Source: JAPUME01 sp964605715
GTDB taxonomy: Bacteria; Acidobacteriota; Terriglobia; UBA7540; JAPUME01
DNA: 32,067 bases
Assembly: GCA_964605715.1 (NCBI GenBank)
Contig: CAZSDV010000024.1
Span: forward strand, 1 to 32,067
Direction of reading: 5' to 3'
Every line of letters begins with the position of its first letter. The first letter of the stretch is position 1. The notes under the pieces were generated by a model. That model made no database searches. It was not told where the DNA came from and worked only from the letters and a program-made list of their open reading frames with translations. A program made the translations under genes and the position numbers. This document shows positions 1 through 7,652 of the stretch, one piece after another.

Positions 1-319
1 AAGGTGGGTTATTTTGTTCAAATGCTCCATTATCATAGATCAACATTCCATCCTGACGCATCTCCTCGTGGTGCTTATCATACCCTTCCTGATTAAATGC
101 CAGAAGAATATCGAGATCATCACCTTGTGAATGAATCGGGCGATCACTTAAGCGAAGTTGATAGACTGCATGACCACCCTTAATCTCAGCAGGGTATGTT
201 CGGTAGGTAAAAACAAAAAAGCCAGCTCGTGCGGCCGCTAAAGTAATCAATTCTCCGGTTGAAATAACTCCTTCGCCCGACTCCCCCGCAATCCGGATCA
301 CCAGGTCGTGCTTGGCCAC
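1..319 (-). CDS. 2-oxoacid:ferredoxin oxidoreductase subunit, gamma-domain N-terminus (partial)
   Basis: This is the N-terminal part of a 2-oxoacid:acceptor oxidoreductase, probably the KorA-type subunit that fuses the gamma and alpha domains and acts with a TPP-binding beta subunit to oxidise 2-oxoglutarate or a similar acid with ferredoxin. The 106 visible residues hold the gamma-domain signature: IRIAGESGEGV near residue 8, then TYPAEIKGGHAVYQ near residue 43 and a DDLDILLAFN strand. The gene runs off the left edge. The start is GTG at 319, preceded by AAGAGG five bases upstream; an in-frame TGA at 334-332 excludes a longer protein (a TTG at 322 is possible). No adjacent cofactor domain is visible, so the substrate is inferred. 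A stand-alone gamma subunit cannot be excluded. Confidence 0.85.
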   Translation of the reverse strand, partial: MAKHDLVIRIAGESGEGVISTGELITLAAARAGFFVFTYRTYPAEIKGGHAVYQLRLSDRPIHSQGDDLDILLAFNQEGYDKHHEEMRQDGMLIYDNGAFEQNNPP

Positions 320-362
320 CAAAACCTCTTTTCAACTTTAGTTTAAACCCATTATCAACAAC

Positions 363-392
363 ATTATAAACCAAATTAAACAAATACCACAA
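363..392 (-). promoter_or_regulatory. Candidate sigma70 promoter for the 2-oxoacid oxidoreductase gene
   Basis: On the minus strand a perfect TATAAT (368-363) lies 18 bases downstream of TTGTGG (392-387), which matches the -35 consensus at three of six bases. The predicted RNA start near 356 leaves a leader of roughly 37 bases before the GTG at 319. The AT-rich 196-base space between this gene and the RNase H gene fits a separate promoter. No terminator for the RNase H gene was recognised here. Confidence 0.45.
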
Positions 393-515
393 ATCAGGTT
401 AATTTTTCCATAAAACACAAAACTTCTCTGTGCAGTGGTGGTTAACTTGTTTGGAGTGAGGGATTTTGCTATCGATCGTCATTTCCATCCCTGTGCCCTG
501 GGTTGAAGGGGAATT

Positions 516-926
516 TCAAGCAGAATCCAAGGTACTATTTGCTAGTTGGTCTGCATCGCGATTATTTTCACGTTTTACATGCGTAATTGAGAATTTATCA
601 AATTGAGAAATTAACTCCTGCGCTCGCATATAAAGCGGAAGTAGGTTGGAGTTCTTGACCTTATACTGCCCATTGATTTGACGTGTTAGTAATTCCGAAT
701 CTGAAAAAACTTCAATCCGATAATACCCCTCCTTCAGGGAGTGGTTGAGGGCAACAAGCAATGCTTGATATTCAGCCAGGTTGTTAGTTGTGTGGCCTAA
801 GAAACGGCCAACTTTCGCAAGTACCTCACCCTTTCCATTTCTTACGATAACCCCACACGCTGCTGGGCCAGGATTACCGCGCGACGCCCCGTCGATATGG
901 ATAATTACATAATCAGTTAAGGACAT
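516..926 (-). CDS. RNase HI family protein
   Basis: A small ribonuclease H-fold protein (136 residues) expected to cut the RNA strand of RNA-DNA hybrids in the cytoplasm. The four acidic active-site residues are present: D12 in HIDGASRGNPGPA, E52 in NNLAEYQALL, D76 in FSDSELL and D126 in NNRDADQLAN. It is slightly shorter than E. coli RNase HI (155 residues) and lacks an obvious basic-handle insertion, resembling the short RNase HI-like proteins found in many phyla. It lies 33 bases downstream of the zinc-ribbon gene and is probably co-transcribed with it, a pairing I recall from other bacteria. No strong ribosome-binding site precedes the ATG. Whether it is the main RNase HI of the cell cannot be told here. 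Confidence 0.88.
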   Translation of the reverse strand: MSLTDYVIIHIDGASRGNPGPAACGVIVRNGKGEVLAKVGRFLGHTTNNLAEYQALLVALNHSLKEGYYRIEVFSDSELLTRQINGQYKVKNSNLLPLYMRAQELISQFDKFSITHVKRENNRDADQLANSTLDSA

Positions 927-959
927 ACCAAAAGCGTAAGGAAGTTTTTAATGGATAGA

Positions 960-1756
960 TTAAATTTTCGCACCGGCTAAGTCCTGCAAGGAATTTTCTT
1001 GCGTATTTCCTGGTGAATTTTGATCAGCGTAAAAAAGGATACGATTACAGCTTTCACAGTTTACAATGCTCCGGTTCAAGCGGATATCATTGTACGCCTG
1101 AGGCCTAAGCCGTACATTACAACCCCCGCAAAACCCATTTCGAACTTCAGCCATTGCCGTTCCTCCCCGAAATTTCTGCACTCGATGGTACACTGCAAGC
1201 AGATCCACATCCACGCCTGAAGTTGCCCACTTTCTTTGCTCAAGGAGTTCCTGAAGCTTGCCCTGTGTCGCGGTCAGGTCAGCCTTCAAAACCTTCTTCT
1301 GCTTATCAACCATTTCTTTTTGTACCGAAAGTTTTTTTTCGCTCTGAATAATTAGTTTCTCGCACTGATCTCCTTCTTCCATTTTTTCCAAAATCTTATC
1401 CTCTTCTTTTCTTACTCTGGCCTCTTCAACTTCAATTTCTTGAACCATAGCCCGGTATTGTACATTGCTCTTTAGCTCGTAAAGTTGAATCTTGTGCTTG
1501 CTAATCTTCTCTTGGAGAAGTTGAATTTCCCCTTCTANNNNNNNNNNTGCCTGCGCTCTTTTTGGTTTTTTTCTAGCTGGTCTCTATGTTTTTCGTAAGT
1601 GTGTTGATGATCTTTAATTAGTTCATCTAGTGCAGTGATTTCTAGTGGCAACCTCGCCACTCTAGCCTCCAGTGCATCCCTTTTCAGGTCTATCTTCTGA
1701 AGATCCACCAGTTTTTTTAAATCAGATTTGAGGGCTTCCTTGGATTCTTCTGTCAT
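960..1756 (-). CDS. C4-type zinc-ribbon coiled-coil protein, interrupted by assembly gap
   Basis: One gene split by ten Ns. Upstream of the gap, the N-terminal part starts MTEESKEALKSDLKKLVDLQ and is a charged coiled coil. Downstream, the coiled coil continues through a segment ending LKSNVQYRAMVQEIEVEEA and finishes in a zinc ribbon with two CxxC pairs, FCGGCNVRLRP and NCESCNRILFY. This is the arrangement of the zf-RING_7/CdsZ (HP0958-like) family, whose members are linked to RNA or protein interactions; the precise role is unknown. The halves are in different frames as drawn, so the true gap length should be 2 mod 3, not 10. The ATG at 1756 has GGGAGG three bases upstream; an ATG at 1789 has no such site. 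RNase H follows directly. Confidence 0.8.
1538..1547. other. Scaffold gap of ten Ns
   Basis: Ten undetermined bases interrupt the zinc-ribbon gene. Flanking coding frames agree only if the real number of bases is 2 mod 3 (for example 8, 11 or 14), so this is a nominal scaffolding spacer or an unresolved short repeat, not a measured length. Confidence 0.99.
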
Positions 1757-1929
1757 TATCCTCCCTAGCCAAACCATCCCTTTCTTCATCCATGAAAGTG
1801 TACTCGATCACATTCTGTCATAACCAGCCGCTGCAGGCAAGTGCACCCAAGTAATGCATTGATGGGCCCTACGCCCCCTCAAGTAAACTTATGTTATGCT
1901 AGGATTTTTATAACCAGGACGAGAAGCTG

Positions 1930-3345
1930 ATGTTGTGCTTTTATAATACCCTAACAGGCAAGAAGGAGCCTTTTTCATCGCTTGAACAGGGTCGGGTATC
2001 CATGTACACCTGTGGCCCAACCGTGTACGCATACTCCCATCTTGGAAATTTCCGAACGTTCATCTCTCAGGATATCCTCCGTAGATACTTAAAATACAAA
2101 GGTTTCCGCTTAAATCACGTTATGAACTATACCGACGTTGATGATAAAACTATCCAGAATGCTAACAAATCTGGACTCGGACTGAAAAGTTATACAAATC
2201 AGTTCATTGAAGCCTTCAAAGTTGATTGTAGTCTGTTGAAAATTCAAACTCCGGAAAAAGTAGTGAGGGCAACTGACCACATCCACGATATGGCAAAAAT
2301 GGTTGAAGGGTTAATATTAAAGGGTTACGCCTACCACAAAGAAAATTCAACTTATTTTCGAATATCAAACTTTAAAACTTATGGTCGTCTATCTCGAATT
2401 AACATATCCGGAATAAAGTCCGGAGCAAGGGTAGATCAGGATGAGTACGAAAAAGAAAATCCCCGAGACTTTGTCCTATGGAAAGCATCAAAACCCGGCG
2501 AGCCTGAGTGGCCTACTTCATTCGGACCAGGACGCCCAGGTTGGCACCTAGAATGTTCCGTAATGGCAATGAAATATCTCGGAGAGAGTTTTGATATTCA
2601 TTCCGGTGGTACAGATTTAATTTTTCCTCACCATGAAAATGAAATTGCCCAGAGTGAAGCGCTGACTGGTAAACCCTTTGTTCGTTACTGGATTCACGTA
2701 GAACACCTCCTGGTAGAAGGGAAGAAAATGGCGAAGTCTGGTGGGAATTTCCATACGCTTCGGGATTTATTAGATAAGGGGCATAGACCAAGTGCTATTC
2801 GATATCTGCTAGCATCAGTTCCTTACCGAAAACAATTAAACTTTACGTTTGACGCACTACATCAAGCAAAGCAGTCTATAGAGCGCCTTCAAAATTTCCA
2901 ATACCGATTGCGGAAAGAAAATTTCAAACAAGGAAAAGATTCAGGCATTACTGCTCGAGCAAAAATGGCTAAAAAAGAATTTGAAGAGGCATTAGATGAT
3001 GACCTGAACACAGCTCGCGCATCCGCAGCAATATTCGATCTTGTTCGCGAAGGCAATGCCTCCATGGACAAGGGGTTCTTTAGGAAAGGAAATATTCCGG
3101 ATTATCTCGAGGTTCTTAAAATTTGGGATCGTATTTTTGCTGTGCTTCCTAGTGCTGCGTCTTTCCAGGAATCTGAGCAAGGCCAATCCTTAACAGATCC
3201 CCAAATAAATACCCTAATTGAAGATCGCAACAAGGCACGCAAAACCCGAAACTTTACTAGAGCTGATCAAGTTCGTAAAGATTTAGAACTAGCGGGAGTC
3301 ACCATTGAAGACACAAAAGCGGGTACTCGCTGGAAAAGAAAATAA
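1930..3345 (+). CDS. cysS: Cysteinyl-tRNA synthetase
   Basis: Class I aminoacyl-tRNA synthetase that attaches cysteine to tRNA-Cys. At 471 residues it has the usual length. The Rossmann fold begins with MYTCGPTVYAYSHLGNFRTF: C28 is the first zinc ligand and HLGN (37-40) is the HIGH-like motif. WHLECSVMAMKYLG and DIHSGGTDLIFPHHENE carry further zinc and substrate-binding residues. The second ATP signature is KMAKSGGNF, a KMAKS form of KMSKS. The C-terminus ends in the basic anticodon-binding region. The gene stands alone on the plus strand, divergent from the zinc-ribbon gene and convergent with the rhomboid gene. The site before the ATG (GAGAAG) is weak. In the following 198 bases to 3543 I see no clear terminator. 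Confidence 0.97.
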   Translation: MLCFYNTLTGKKEPFSSLEQGRVSMYTCGPTVYAYSHLGNFRTFISQDILRRYLKYKGFRLNHVMNYTDVDDKTIQNANKSGLGLKSYTNQFIEAFKVDCSLLKIQTPEKVVRATDHIHDMAKMVEGLILKGYAYHKENSTYFRISNFKTYGRLSRINISGIKSGARVDQDEYEKENPRDFVLWKASKPGEPEWPTSFGPGRPGWHLECSVMAMKYLGESFDIHSGGTDLIFPHHENEIAQSEALTGKPFVRYWIHVEHLLVEGKKMAKSGGNFHTLRDLLDKGHRPSAIRYLLASVPYRKQLNFTFDALHQAKQSIERLQNFQYRLRKENFKQGKDSGITARAKMAKKEFEEALDDDLNTARASAAIFDLVREGNASMDKGFFRKGNIPDYLEVLKIWDRIFAVLPSAASFQESEQGQSLTDPQINTLIEDRNKARKTRNFTRADQVRKDLELAGVTIEDTKAGTRWKRK

Positions 3346-3543
3346 CCTCAATTTACTCCACAGCAGTACCTAATCTTCATTTTCCAAATACTAGCTTGCG
3401 GTTGTTGTTGATTAAAATATTTCGTAAATCTGAACCCTTAACTCACAATTTCTTTAAATATTAATCCCCAGTAAAAAAATATGGATTTTAGCAGTTAGTT
3501 TCTGTTCATTCATAAAGTTGTTAACGCCTTAAAAAATAAATAC

Positions 3544-4269
3544 CTAATTTGTCCATCGGTCTGATTTATCGTCATTAATTTTTCCCATGTAGACATTAAA
3601 TTTTTTCTTATTCCTCGCCTCCTTCCATTCAAAATAACGCAATTTTATTCGAAAAATTAAATCCTGACGTAAATATAAATACCCAAAGATCATCCCGCCT
3701 AAGTGGGCAACATGGCTTACCCCTGAGCCAGGAGATCCAACTGCGCTAAGGAAAGCAATCCCGCCAACAATCATGACGAAATACTTCGCTTTGACCGGAA
3801 TTACAAAATAAATCAAGATGGGCCGATTAGGATAGGTTATCCCAAATGCGAGAAGGATTCCGTAAATCGCACCTGATGCACCTATGGTGACATTGGATGA
3901 AAGTGGATTCAGTAGTACATCGCATAACCCAGCTCCTATTCCTGTTAGAAAATAGTAAAAAATAAATTTATCTGACCCCCAACTTCTTTCAAGATCAGAA
4001 CCAAACATCCAAAGGGCAAACATGTTGAATAGGATATGAAAAAATCCACCATGCAAAAACATGTAAGTCCCTAACTGCCAAAAATGTAAGGATTGAGTGA
4101 CGCTATGTGGGCGCAACCCAAGAAGAGAAAGAACGTTGATGTTAGCTAATCCGGCCAACAGGTAAGTGACAACGAAGACTGATATGTTGGCAACAATTAG
4201 AAACTTTACAACGGGTGTAACCTTAGGGCCTAAGTTAATACCTTGTTGTTGGTAGCGATAATAAACCAC
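3544..4269 (-). CDS. Rhomboid family intramembrane serine protease
   Basis: A six- to seven-helix membrane protein (241 residues) predicted to cut substrate transmembrane helices within the bilayer. The catalytic serine is S132 in TIGASGAIYG and the histidine is H189 in SHVAHLGGMIFG. The oxyanion-side residues H78 and N82 lie in HGGFFHILFNMFALWMFG, as in GlpG. A charged C-terminal tail of about 40 residues follows the last helix. The start is GTG at 4269 with GGAG six bases upstream. It is the last gene of a tight minus-strand run, 18 bases after the DUF442 phosphatase-like gene, suggesting co-transcription with envelope proteins. Substrates are unknown; LemA or TPM-domain neighbours are speculative candidates. 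Confidence 0.93.
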   Translation of the reverse strand: MVYYRYQQQGINLGPKVTPVVKFLIVANISVFVVTYLLAGLANINVLSLLGLRPHSVTQSLHFWQLGTYMFLHGGFFHILFNMFALWMFGSDLERSWGSDKFIFYYFLTGIGAGLCDVLLNPLSSNVTIGASGAIYGILLAFGITYPNRPILIYFVIPVKAKYFVMIVGGIAFLSAVGSPGSGVSHVAHLGGMIFGYLYLRQDLIFRIKLRYFEWKEARNKKKFNVYMGKINDDKSDRWTN

Positions 4270-4287
4270 TGGTTACTCCAGATACCT

Positions 4288-4833
4288 TTATTTCGGTCGG
4301 GTATTTCGTATTTTCATTTGTTTCTGGATATAGCTTCGGGCAAATTTTTTGATTAATGGAGATTTCATTCCCACCCGTAAGGCCTCAGCTTCCGCCTCTT
4401 TGATCCCCCAGTCATCCACGAGAACACGCCGGATCATCCAGAACCCTCCTACGCGGTTTGCTGAAGCACAATGGATAAACACCGGGAGATTCTTGGGGTC
4501 TGAGAGAATTTTAAGGAATTCCTCTACTTCCTCATCTTTGGGTGACTGGGAATTTACAGGTATATTGTAATATCGAAACCCTAGACGCTTTGCCTCAGTT
4601 ACTTGAGCAACCTCATTGAATTCAGATGGACGACGCAAGTTAACTATAGATTGAATTCCAGTTGATTTTAGCTCGGTTAGCTCTTGCACCCTTGGTTGCC
4701 CTCCTGTGCAAAAATCTTTACTTAGGCGAACAAAATTGTAAATAGTCATATCTTTTTCTTCCGCCCGAATTCCAACTGAGAAGATCAGGAAGCAGTTGAT
4801 AAAGATTACTATGAGAATTTTCTTCTTTGGCAT
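4288..4833 (-). CDS. Secreted DUF442/beta-lactamase-hydrolase-like phosphatase-fold protein
   Basis: A protein of about 181 residues with an N-terminal signal peptide (hydrophobic stretch ILIVIFINCFLIFSVG, likely cleavage near residue 24), so the domain should act outside the cytoplasm. The remainder resembles the dual-specificity-phosphatase fold of the DUF442 family: FCTGGQPRVQELTELKSTGI near residue 41, IVNLRRPSEF, and the P-loop HCASANRVGG with C122 and R127. Only four residues separate C and R, against five in classical tyrosine phosphatases, so phosphatase activity is uncertain; a sulfurtransferase-like or binding role is possible. The ATG at 4833 is preferred because AGGAA sits six bases upstream; the ATG at 4839 abuts it. 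The gene lies between lemA and the rhomboid gene. Confidence 0.82.
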   Translation of the reverse strand: MPKKKILIVIFINCFLIFSVGIRAEEKDMTIYNFVRLSKDFCTGGQPRVQELTELKSTGIQSIVNLRRPSEFNEVAQVTEAKRLGFRYYNIPVNSQSPKDEEVEEFLKILSDPKNLPVFIHCASANRVGGFWMIRRVLVDDWGIKEAEAEALRVGMKSPLIKKFARSYIQKQMKIRNTRPK

Positions 4834-4863
4834 CGCCATTTCCTACGGCAAGTTGTTTGTTGT

Positions 4864-5448
4864 TTACTGCTGAGTGAACTCTACTGATGGAACTTCTCGA
4901 GACTCTGGGGTCGCTTCAAAATATTCCTCTTCCGTTAAAAATCCAGACATCGCCGCAACTAAATTGTTGGGGAATAGCAAAATATATGTGTTAAAGGATT
5001 GAACGTTTTGGTTGAACCGGCGCCGCTCAACAGCAATACGGTTCTCTGTTCCTGCCAGTTCATCCTGTAAGCGCAAAAAGTTTTCATTGGATCTTAGCTG
5101 GGGATAATTTTCAACAATCATCAGCAGGCGTCCGAGTGCACCCGTTAATCTGTCATTAGCAGCCATACGATCTCTTGGTGATTGTGCGCCAGCAAGCCTT
5201 GCCCGTGCATCGGCAATATTTGAAAACACTTCTTTTTCCTGAGCAGCAATTCCTTTAACTGTTTCCACTAGGTTGGGGATTAGGTCAGATCGACGCTGTA
5301 TAACTACATCAATTTGTGACCACGATTGACGAACACCTTCCCGTAGGGTAACCATTTGATTACGTCGTCCTACAATCGCAGACATGACTATAATAACAAG
5401 TAAAACTAGGCCGGCGGCAACCAAGCCCAATACTTTGAGTGGTTTCAT
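4864..5448 (-). CDS. lemA: LemA family membrane protein
   Basis: A LemA-type protein of 194 residues: one N-terminal transmembrane helix (about residues 5-27) then the four-helix coiled domain typical of the family, with SWSQIDVVIQRRSDLIPNLV near residue 42 and the conserved TENRIAVERRRFN segment. LemA proteins are widespread and often encoded next to TPM-domain (YgcG-like) proteins; their biochemical function is poorly known, with proposed roles in membrane organisation or signalling. Here a TPM gene lies two genes upstream, separated by a nucleotidyltransferase. A GGAGGAG site sits about ten bases before the ATG. The 128 bases upstream hold no recognised promoter. The DUF442 gene follows after 30 bases. 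Confidence 0.93.
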   Translation of the reverse strand: MKPLKVLGLVAAGLVLLVIIVMSAIVGRRNQMVTLREGVRQSWSQIDVVIQRRSDLIPNLVETVKGIAAQEKEVFSNIADARARLAGAQSPRDRMAANDRLTGALGRLLMIVENYPQLRSNENFLRLQDELAGTENRIAVERRRFNQNVQSFNTYILLFPNNLVAAMSGFLTEEEYFEATPESREVPSVEFTQQ

Positions 5449-5576
5449 TGTCTGATTACTCCTCCTCAGCCCCTGAGCCTAGAGCCACGCGCAGAGTTAA
5501 GTTGAATGAACTGGGCCGTCTTTAAGTATAGGTCAATCTTATGAAGGTAGATAGGCAACTCTATGTCCACTAAAAA

Positions 5577-6284
5577 TCAGTCAAGTTGGTCTACGGCTTG
5601 AGTTACAGAGGTGATCTGATTCATGTATGCCTCAAATATGCCACTTACCTCATTACTCTCCATTTTTCGGACACCCTCCCGCGCTTCAAGTAGAATTTCG
5701 AAAGGCTCAGCCGAAATAGAAAACCTCTTTGCGGTAGCCCTAAAAATCTCACTCTTTTTCAGAGGGGCAGTTATTCCGGCTAAAATCAGAGCGTGACGAA
5801 ACAAGGTAGAGAAGGAAGATAAGGAATCGAGCATCAACCTTGCCACACTTTTCTTGTCATTCTGTATTCCCAGGTACCGCTCCCTTAAGCGCAGCAACGC
5901 TGCCCGCAATTCATGTTCTACTTGGCGCCGATGTTGATGGGTTTTTATTTCAATGCCAACAACGACGTCCCTGCCGTACAGGACTTGATGATTTTCCTGT
6001 ATATCTAAAAATTCAACAGGGAACGCATCATGGGAGTTTTCCACCTCCTCAAGAGAAAGTAGCATCGGGGGAGGCTGTTTCTTCTTCTGCCACCATTGAA
6101 CTAACTTACTAGAACGCTCCAGCTCCTTTAACTCAATCTGCTTTAAGACACACAAAACATTCAAGTCTGAATATTTTTTGTGAAATTCACCGCTGGCAGC
6201 AGACCCATAAAGAACAACACTTACTAAATCATCGCCATATAGGCCTCGGACTCGATTAACAAATTCATTCAATAGTTTTTTCAT
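5577..6284 (-). CDS. Nucleotidyltransferase-fold protein with altered metal site
   Basis: A soluble 235-residue protein beginning with a minimal nucleotidyltransferase domain: VSVVLYGSAASGEFHKKYSD carries the GS signature (G27, S28) and D40. The usual second acidic residue of the DxD/E pair is replaced by N42 (SDLNVL). A third carboxylate could be E91 or D94 in FPVEFLDI. The C-terminal half (about 120-230) is helical and resembles a substrate- or partner-binding helical bundle. The substrate is unknown; the family includes antibiotic adenylyltransferases and MntA-like AMPylases, but neither is shown here. The gene sits 29 bases downstream of the TPM gene and upstream of lemA. I recall similar SDLNVL proteins in acidobacterial genomes, so the substitution may be ancestral rather than decay. 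Confidence 0.8.
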   Translation of the reverse strand: MKKLLNEFVNRVRGLYGDDLVSVVLYGSAASGEFHKKYSDLNVLCVLKQIELKELERSSKLVQWWQKKKQPPPMLLSLEEVENSHDAFPVEFLDIQENHQVLYGRDVVVGIEIKTHQHRRQVEHELRAALLRLRERYLGIQNDKKSVARLMLDSLSSFSTLFRHALILAGITAPLKKSEIFRATAKRFSISAEPFEILLEAREGVRKMESNEVSGIFEAYMNQITSVTQAVDQLD

Positions 6285-6313
6285 AAATCAATACTGCCTT
6301 TCCTTGAAACTTC

Positions 6314-7168
6314 TTACCAGGAGCCCGTTGCTCCACCACCACCGAACCCACCACCACCGAACCCACCGAACCCACCACTGGTTAAACCTCCTGCTCCATG
6401 TCTCCCGTGCATTCCTCCGCCCAAAATTGCCCCAAGAATACCACCCATCATCATTCCAGAGGCGACACCAGAGCCATACCACCCCGCTCGTCGACGCCGA
6501 GGACGAGAAAGCATAAACATAAAAAACACTAAAAAAAGAAGCCTTACAAGGCCTCCCACCCGACTTCTTGAGGGGCGGGCCTCGGAACTGTTCCCTGCTT
6601 GTGGTATTCCACCTCCAATAGCCACTCCTTTGTCATGTGCGATTAACCTTGCAATCTCCCCAAAACCCAACCCGATTGCAGAGTCATAATCTCCCGCCTG
6701 GAGATGAGGACGCATATCACGCAAGATCTCTCCTGCCCGACCATCAGGAAGGATTCCTTCCAATCCATACCCAACTTCAATTCTACTTTTCCGGTCTTTT
6801 ATTACGAGAAGTAATAGAACTCCGGTATCACCCTGGACCCTACTCCCTATACCCCACCGAGTGGAAAGTTCAACTGAAAAGCGTTCAATCGGTTCACCAT
6901 TAAGAGATTCAATGATTAGGACAGCAATCTGTGAATTTGTTTTCTGGTCAAGTTCCCCTGCAGATCTTTCCAGGAATGCTCTGACTGAGGGACTCAATAC
7001 TCCGACGGAGTCGTTAATATAGCTATGGGGTTTTTGGATTGGAATCTGAGCGGAAAGACGAAACGGGGTTGATAGTCCAATGGAAATTACAAAAAGGACG
7101 AAAAATACCAAAAAACCTCGTCTTATTTGGCATGGAATTTGGAGCCCTGGAAGATTGATATTTTGCAT
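6314..7168 (-). CDS. TPM-domain (YgcG-like) membrane protein with glycine-rich tail
   Basis: A 284-residue envelope protein. A hydrophobic N-terminal signal or anchor (about residues 19-40) is followed by a TPM domain (about 45-190), with NDSVGVLSPSVRAFLE, the conserved SQIAVLIIESLNGEPIE strand, TGVLLLLVIKDRKSRIEVGY and GEILRDMRPHLQAGDYDSAI. A second hydrophobic helix (about 208-223) precedes a tail of repeated GGFGG/GGGG ending ATGSW. This order of TPM domain, helix and GGxGG tail is standard for the YgcG family. The protein probably projects its TPM domain into the periplasm. It is transcribed after tRNA-Leu and leads into the NTase-LemA cluster. No clear ribosome-binding site precedes the ATG. 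Confidence 0.88.
   Translation of the reverse strand: MQNINLPGLQIPCQIRRGFLVFFVLFVISIGLSTPFRLSAQIPIQKPHSYINDSVGVLSPSVRAFLERSAGELDQKTNSQIAVLIIESLNGEPIERFSVELSTRWGIGSRVQGDTGVLLLLVIKDRKSRIEVGYGLEGILPDGRAGEILRDMRPHLQAGDYDSAIGLGFGEIARLIAHDKGVAIGGGIPQAGNSSEARPSRSRVGGLVRLLFLVFFMFMLSRPRRRRAGWYGSGVASGMMMGGILGAILGGGMHGRHGAGGLTSGGFGGFGGGGFGGGGATGSW
6333..6377 (-). repeat. Short tandem repeat encoding the Gly/Phe tail
   Basis: Two 15-base copies built on accaccaccgaaccc, then a 9-base copy and a partial one, encode the GGGGFGGFGG pattern at the end of the TPM protein. Such low-complexity DNA may vary in copy number between strains. Confidence 0.7.
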
Positions 7169-7207
7169 GATTTTTTGGAGAATTGGTAAATCAAGAAAGC
7201 AATGCTA

Positions 7208-7294
7208 TGGTGCGGAAGGGGGGATTCGAACCCCCACGCTCTTGCAAGCGTCAGCCCCTCAAGCTGGTGCGTCTGCCAATTCCGCCACTTCCGC
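7208..7294 (-). tRNA. tRNA-Leu (anticodon GAG)
   Basis: An 87-base class II tRNA with 3' CCA encoded. Acceptor stem GCGGAAG pairs with CTTCCGC, discriminator A. The D stem is GCG/CGC, the anticodon loop TTGAGGG gives GAG (bases 7260-7258), and the long variable arm has stem CGCT/AGCG. The T arm is GGGGG-TTCGAAT-CCCCC. The anticodon stem CCAGC/GCTGA has a C-A mismatch at its outer pair (27-43). It reads CUC and CUU codons. It lies 31 bases after secG and 39 before the TPM gene, so it is probably processed from the glycolysis-secG transcript. Confidence 0.97.
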
Positions 7295-7325
7295 AAAAAA
7301 TTAGGTTTAGAAACAAAATTAAGCC

Positions 7326-7652
7326 TTAAGGTTGAGTCGGGGGAAGTCCGGAATCCGTAAAAGGTTGCACCTCTTTTATATTTGAGGTCCCTTCGAGTAG
7401 GGAGCCCGAAGATTGCTTGCCCGCCCAAACCCCGAGCGTGATTGAAGTCAAAACGAATATGACGCCTAATGTCCACGTGGCTTTATGCAGCATAGTAACG
7501 CTGCCTCTTGGACCGAAGGCAGTTTGAGAGGCTCCGCCGAAAGCAGCTGTAATATCCACGTTCCCCCCACCTTGCACCATCACTATCAAAATGATCAGTA
7601 CGCAGGTAAGGACATGAGTCACAGTAATTAGGGTGATCACTACGTCGGGCAA
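7326..7652 (-). CDS. secG: Preprotein translocase subunit SecG
   Basis: The small non-essential subunit of the SecYEG channel in the inner membrane, 108 residues with two transmembrane helices (about 5-24 and 57-77). Between them is the family motif VQGGGNVDITAAFGGASQT, followed by FGPRGS. The C-terminal tail is proline/serine-rich and variable. Translation starts at TTG 7652, supported by AAGGAG seven bases upstream, and overlaps the end of tpiA by 13 bases, implying coupled translation. The tpiA-secG arrangement is common in bacteria, and tRNA-Leu(GAG) after secG also occurs in E. coli. Confidence 0.95.
   Translation of the reverse strand: MPDVVITLITVTHVLTCVLIILIVMVQGGGNVDITAAFGGASQTAFGPRGSVTMLHKATWTLGVIFVLTSITLGVWAGKQSSGSLLEGTSNIKEVQPFTDSGLPPTQP

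Noticed and set aside
960..1789. Zinc-ribbon gene as a frameshifted pseudogene
   Set aside because: The frame change falls exactly at the N gap, and both halves fit one family, so the break is an assembly artefact.
6637..6903. Plus-strand frame of 88 codons in the TPM gene
   Set aside because: Antisense to a conserved TPM domain, with no start signal.
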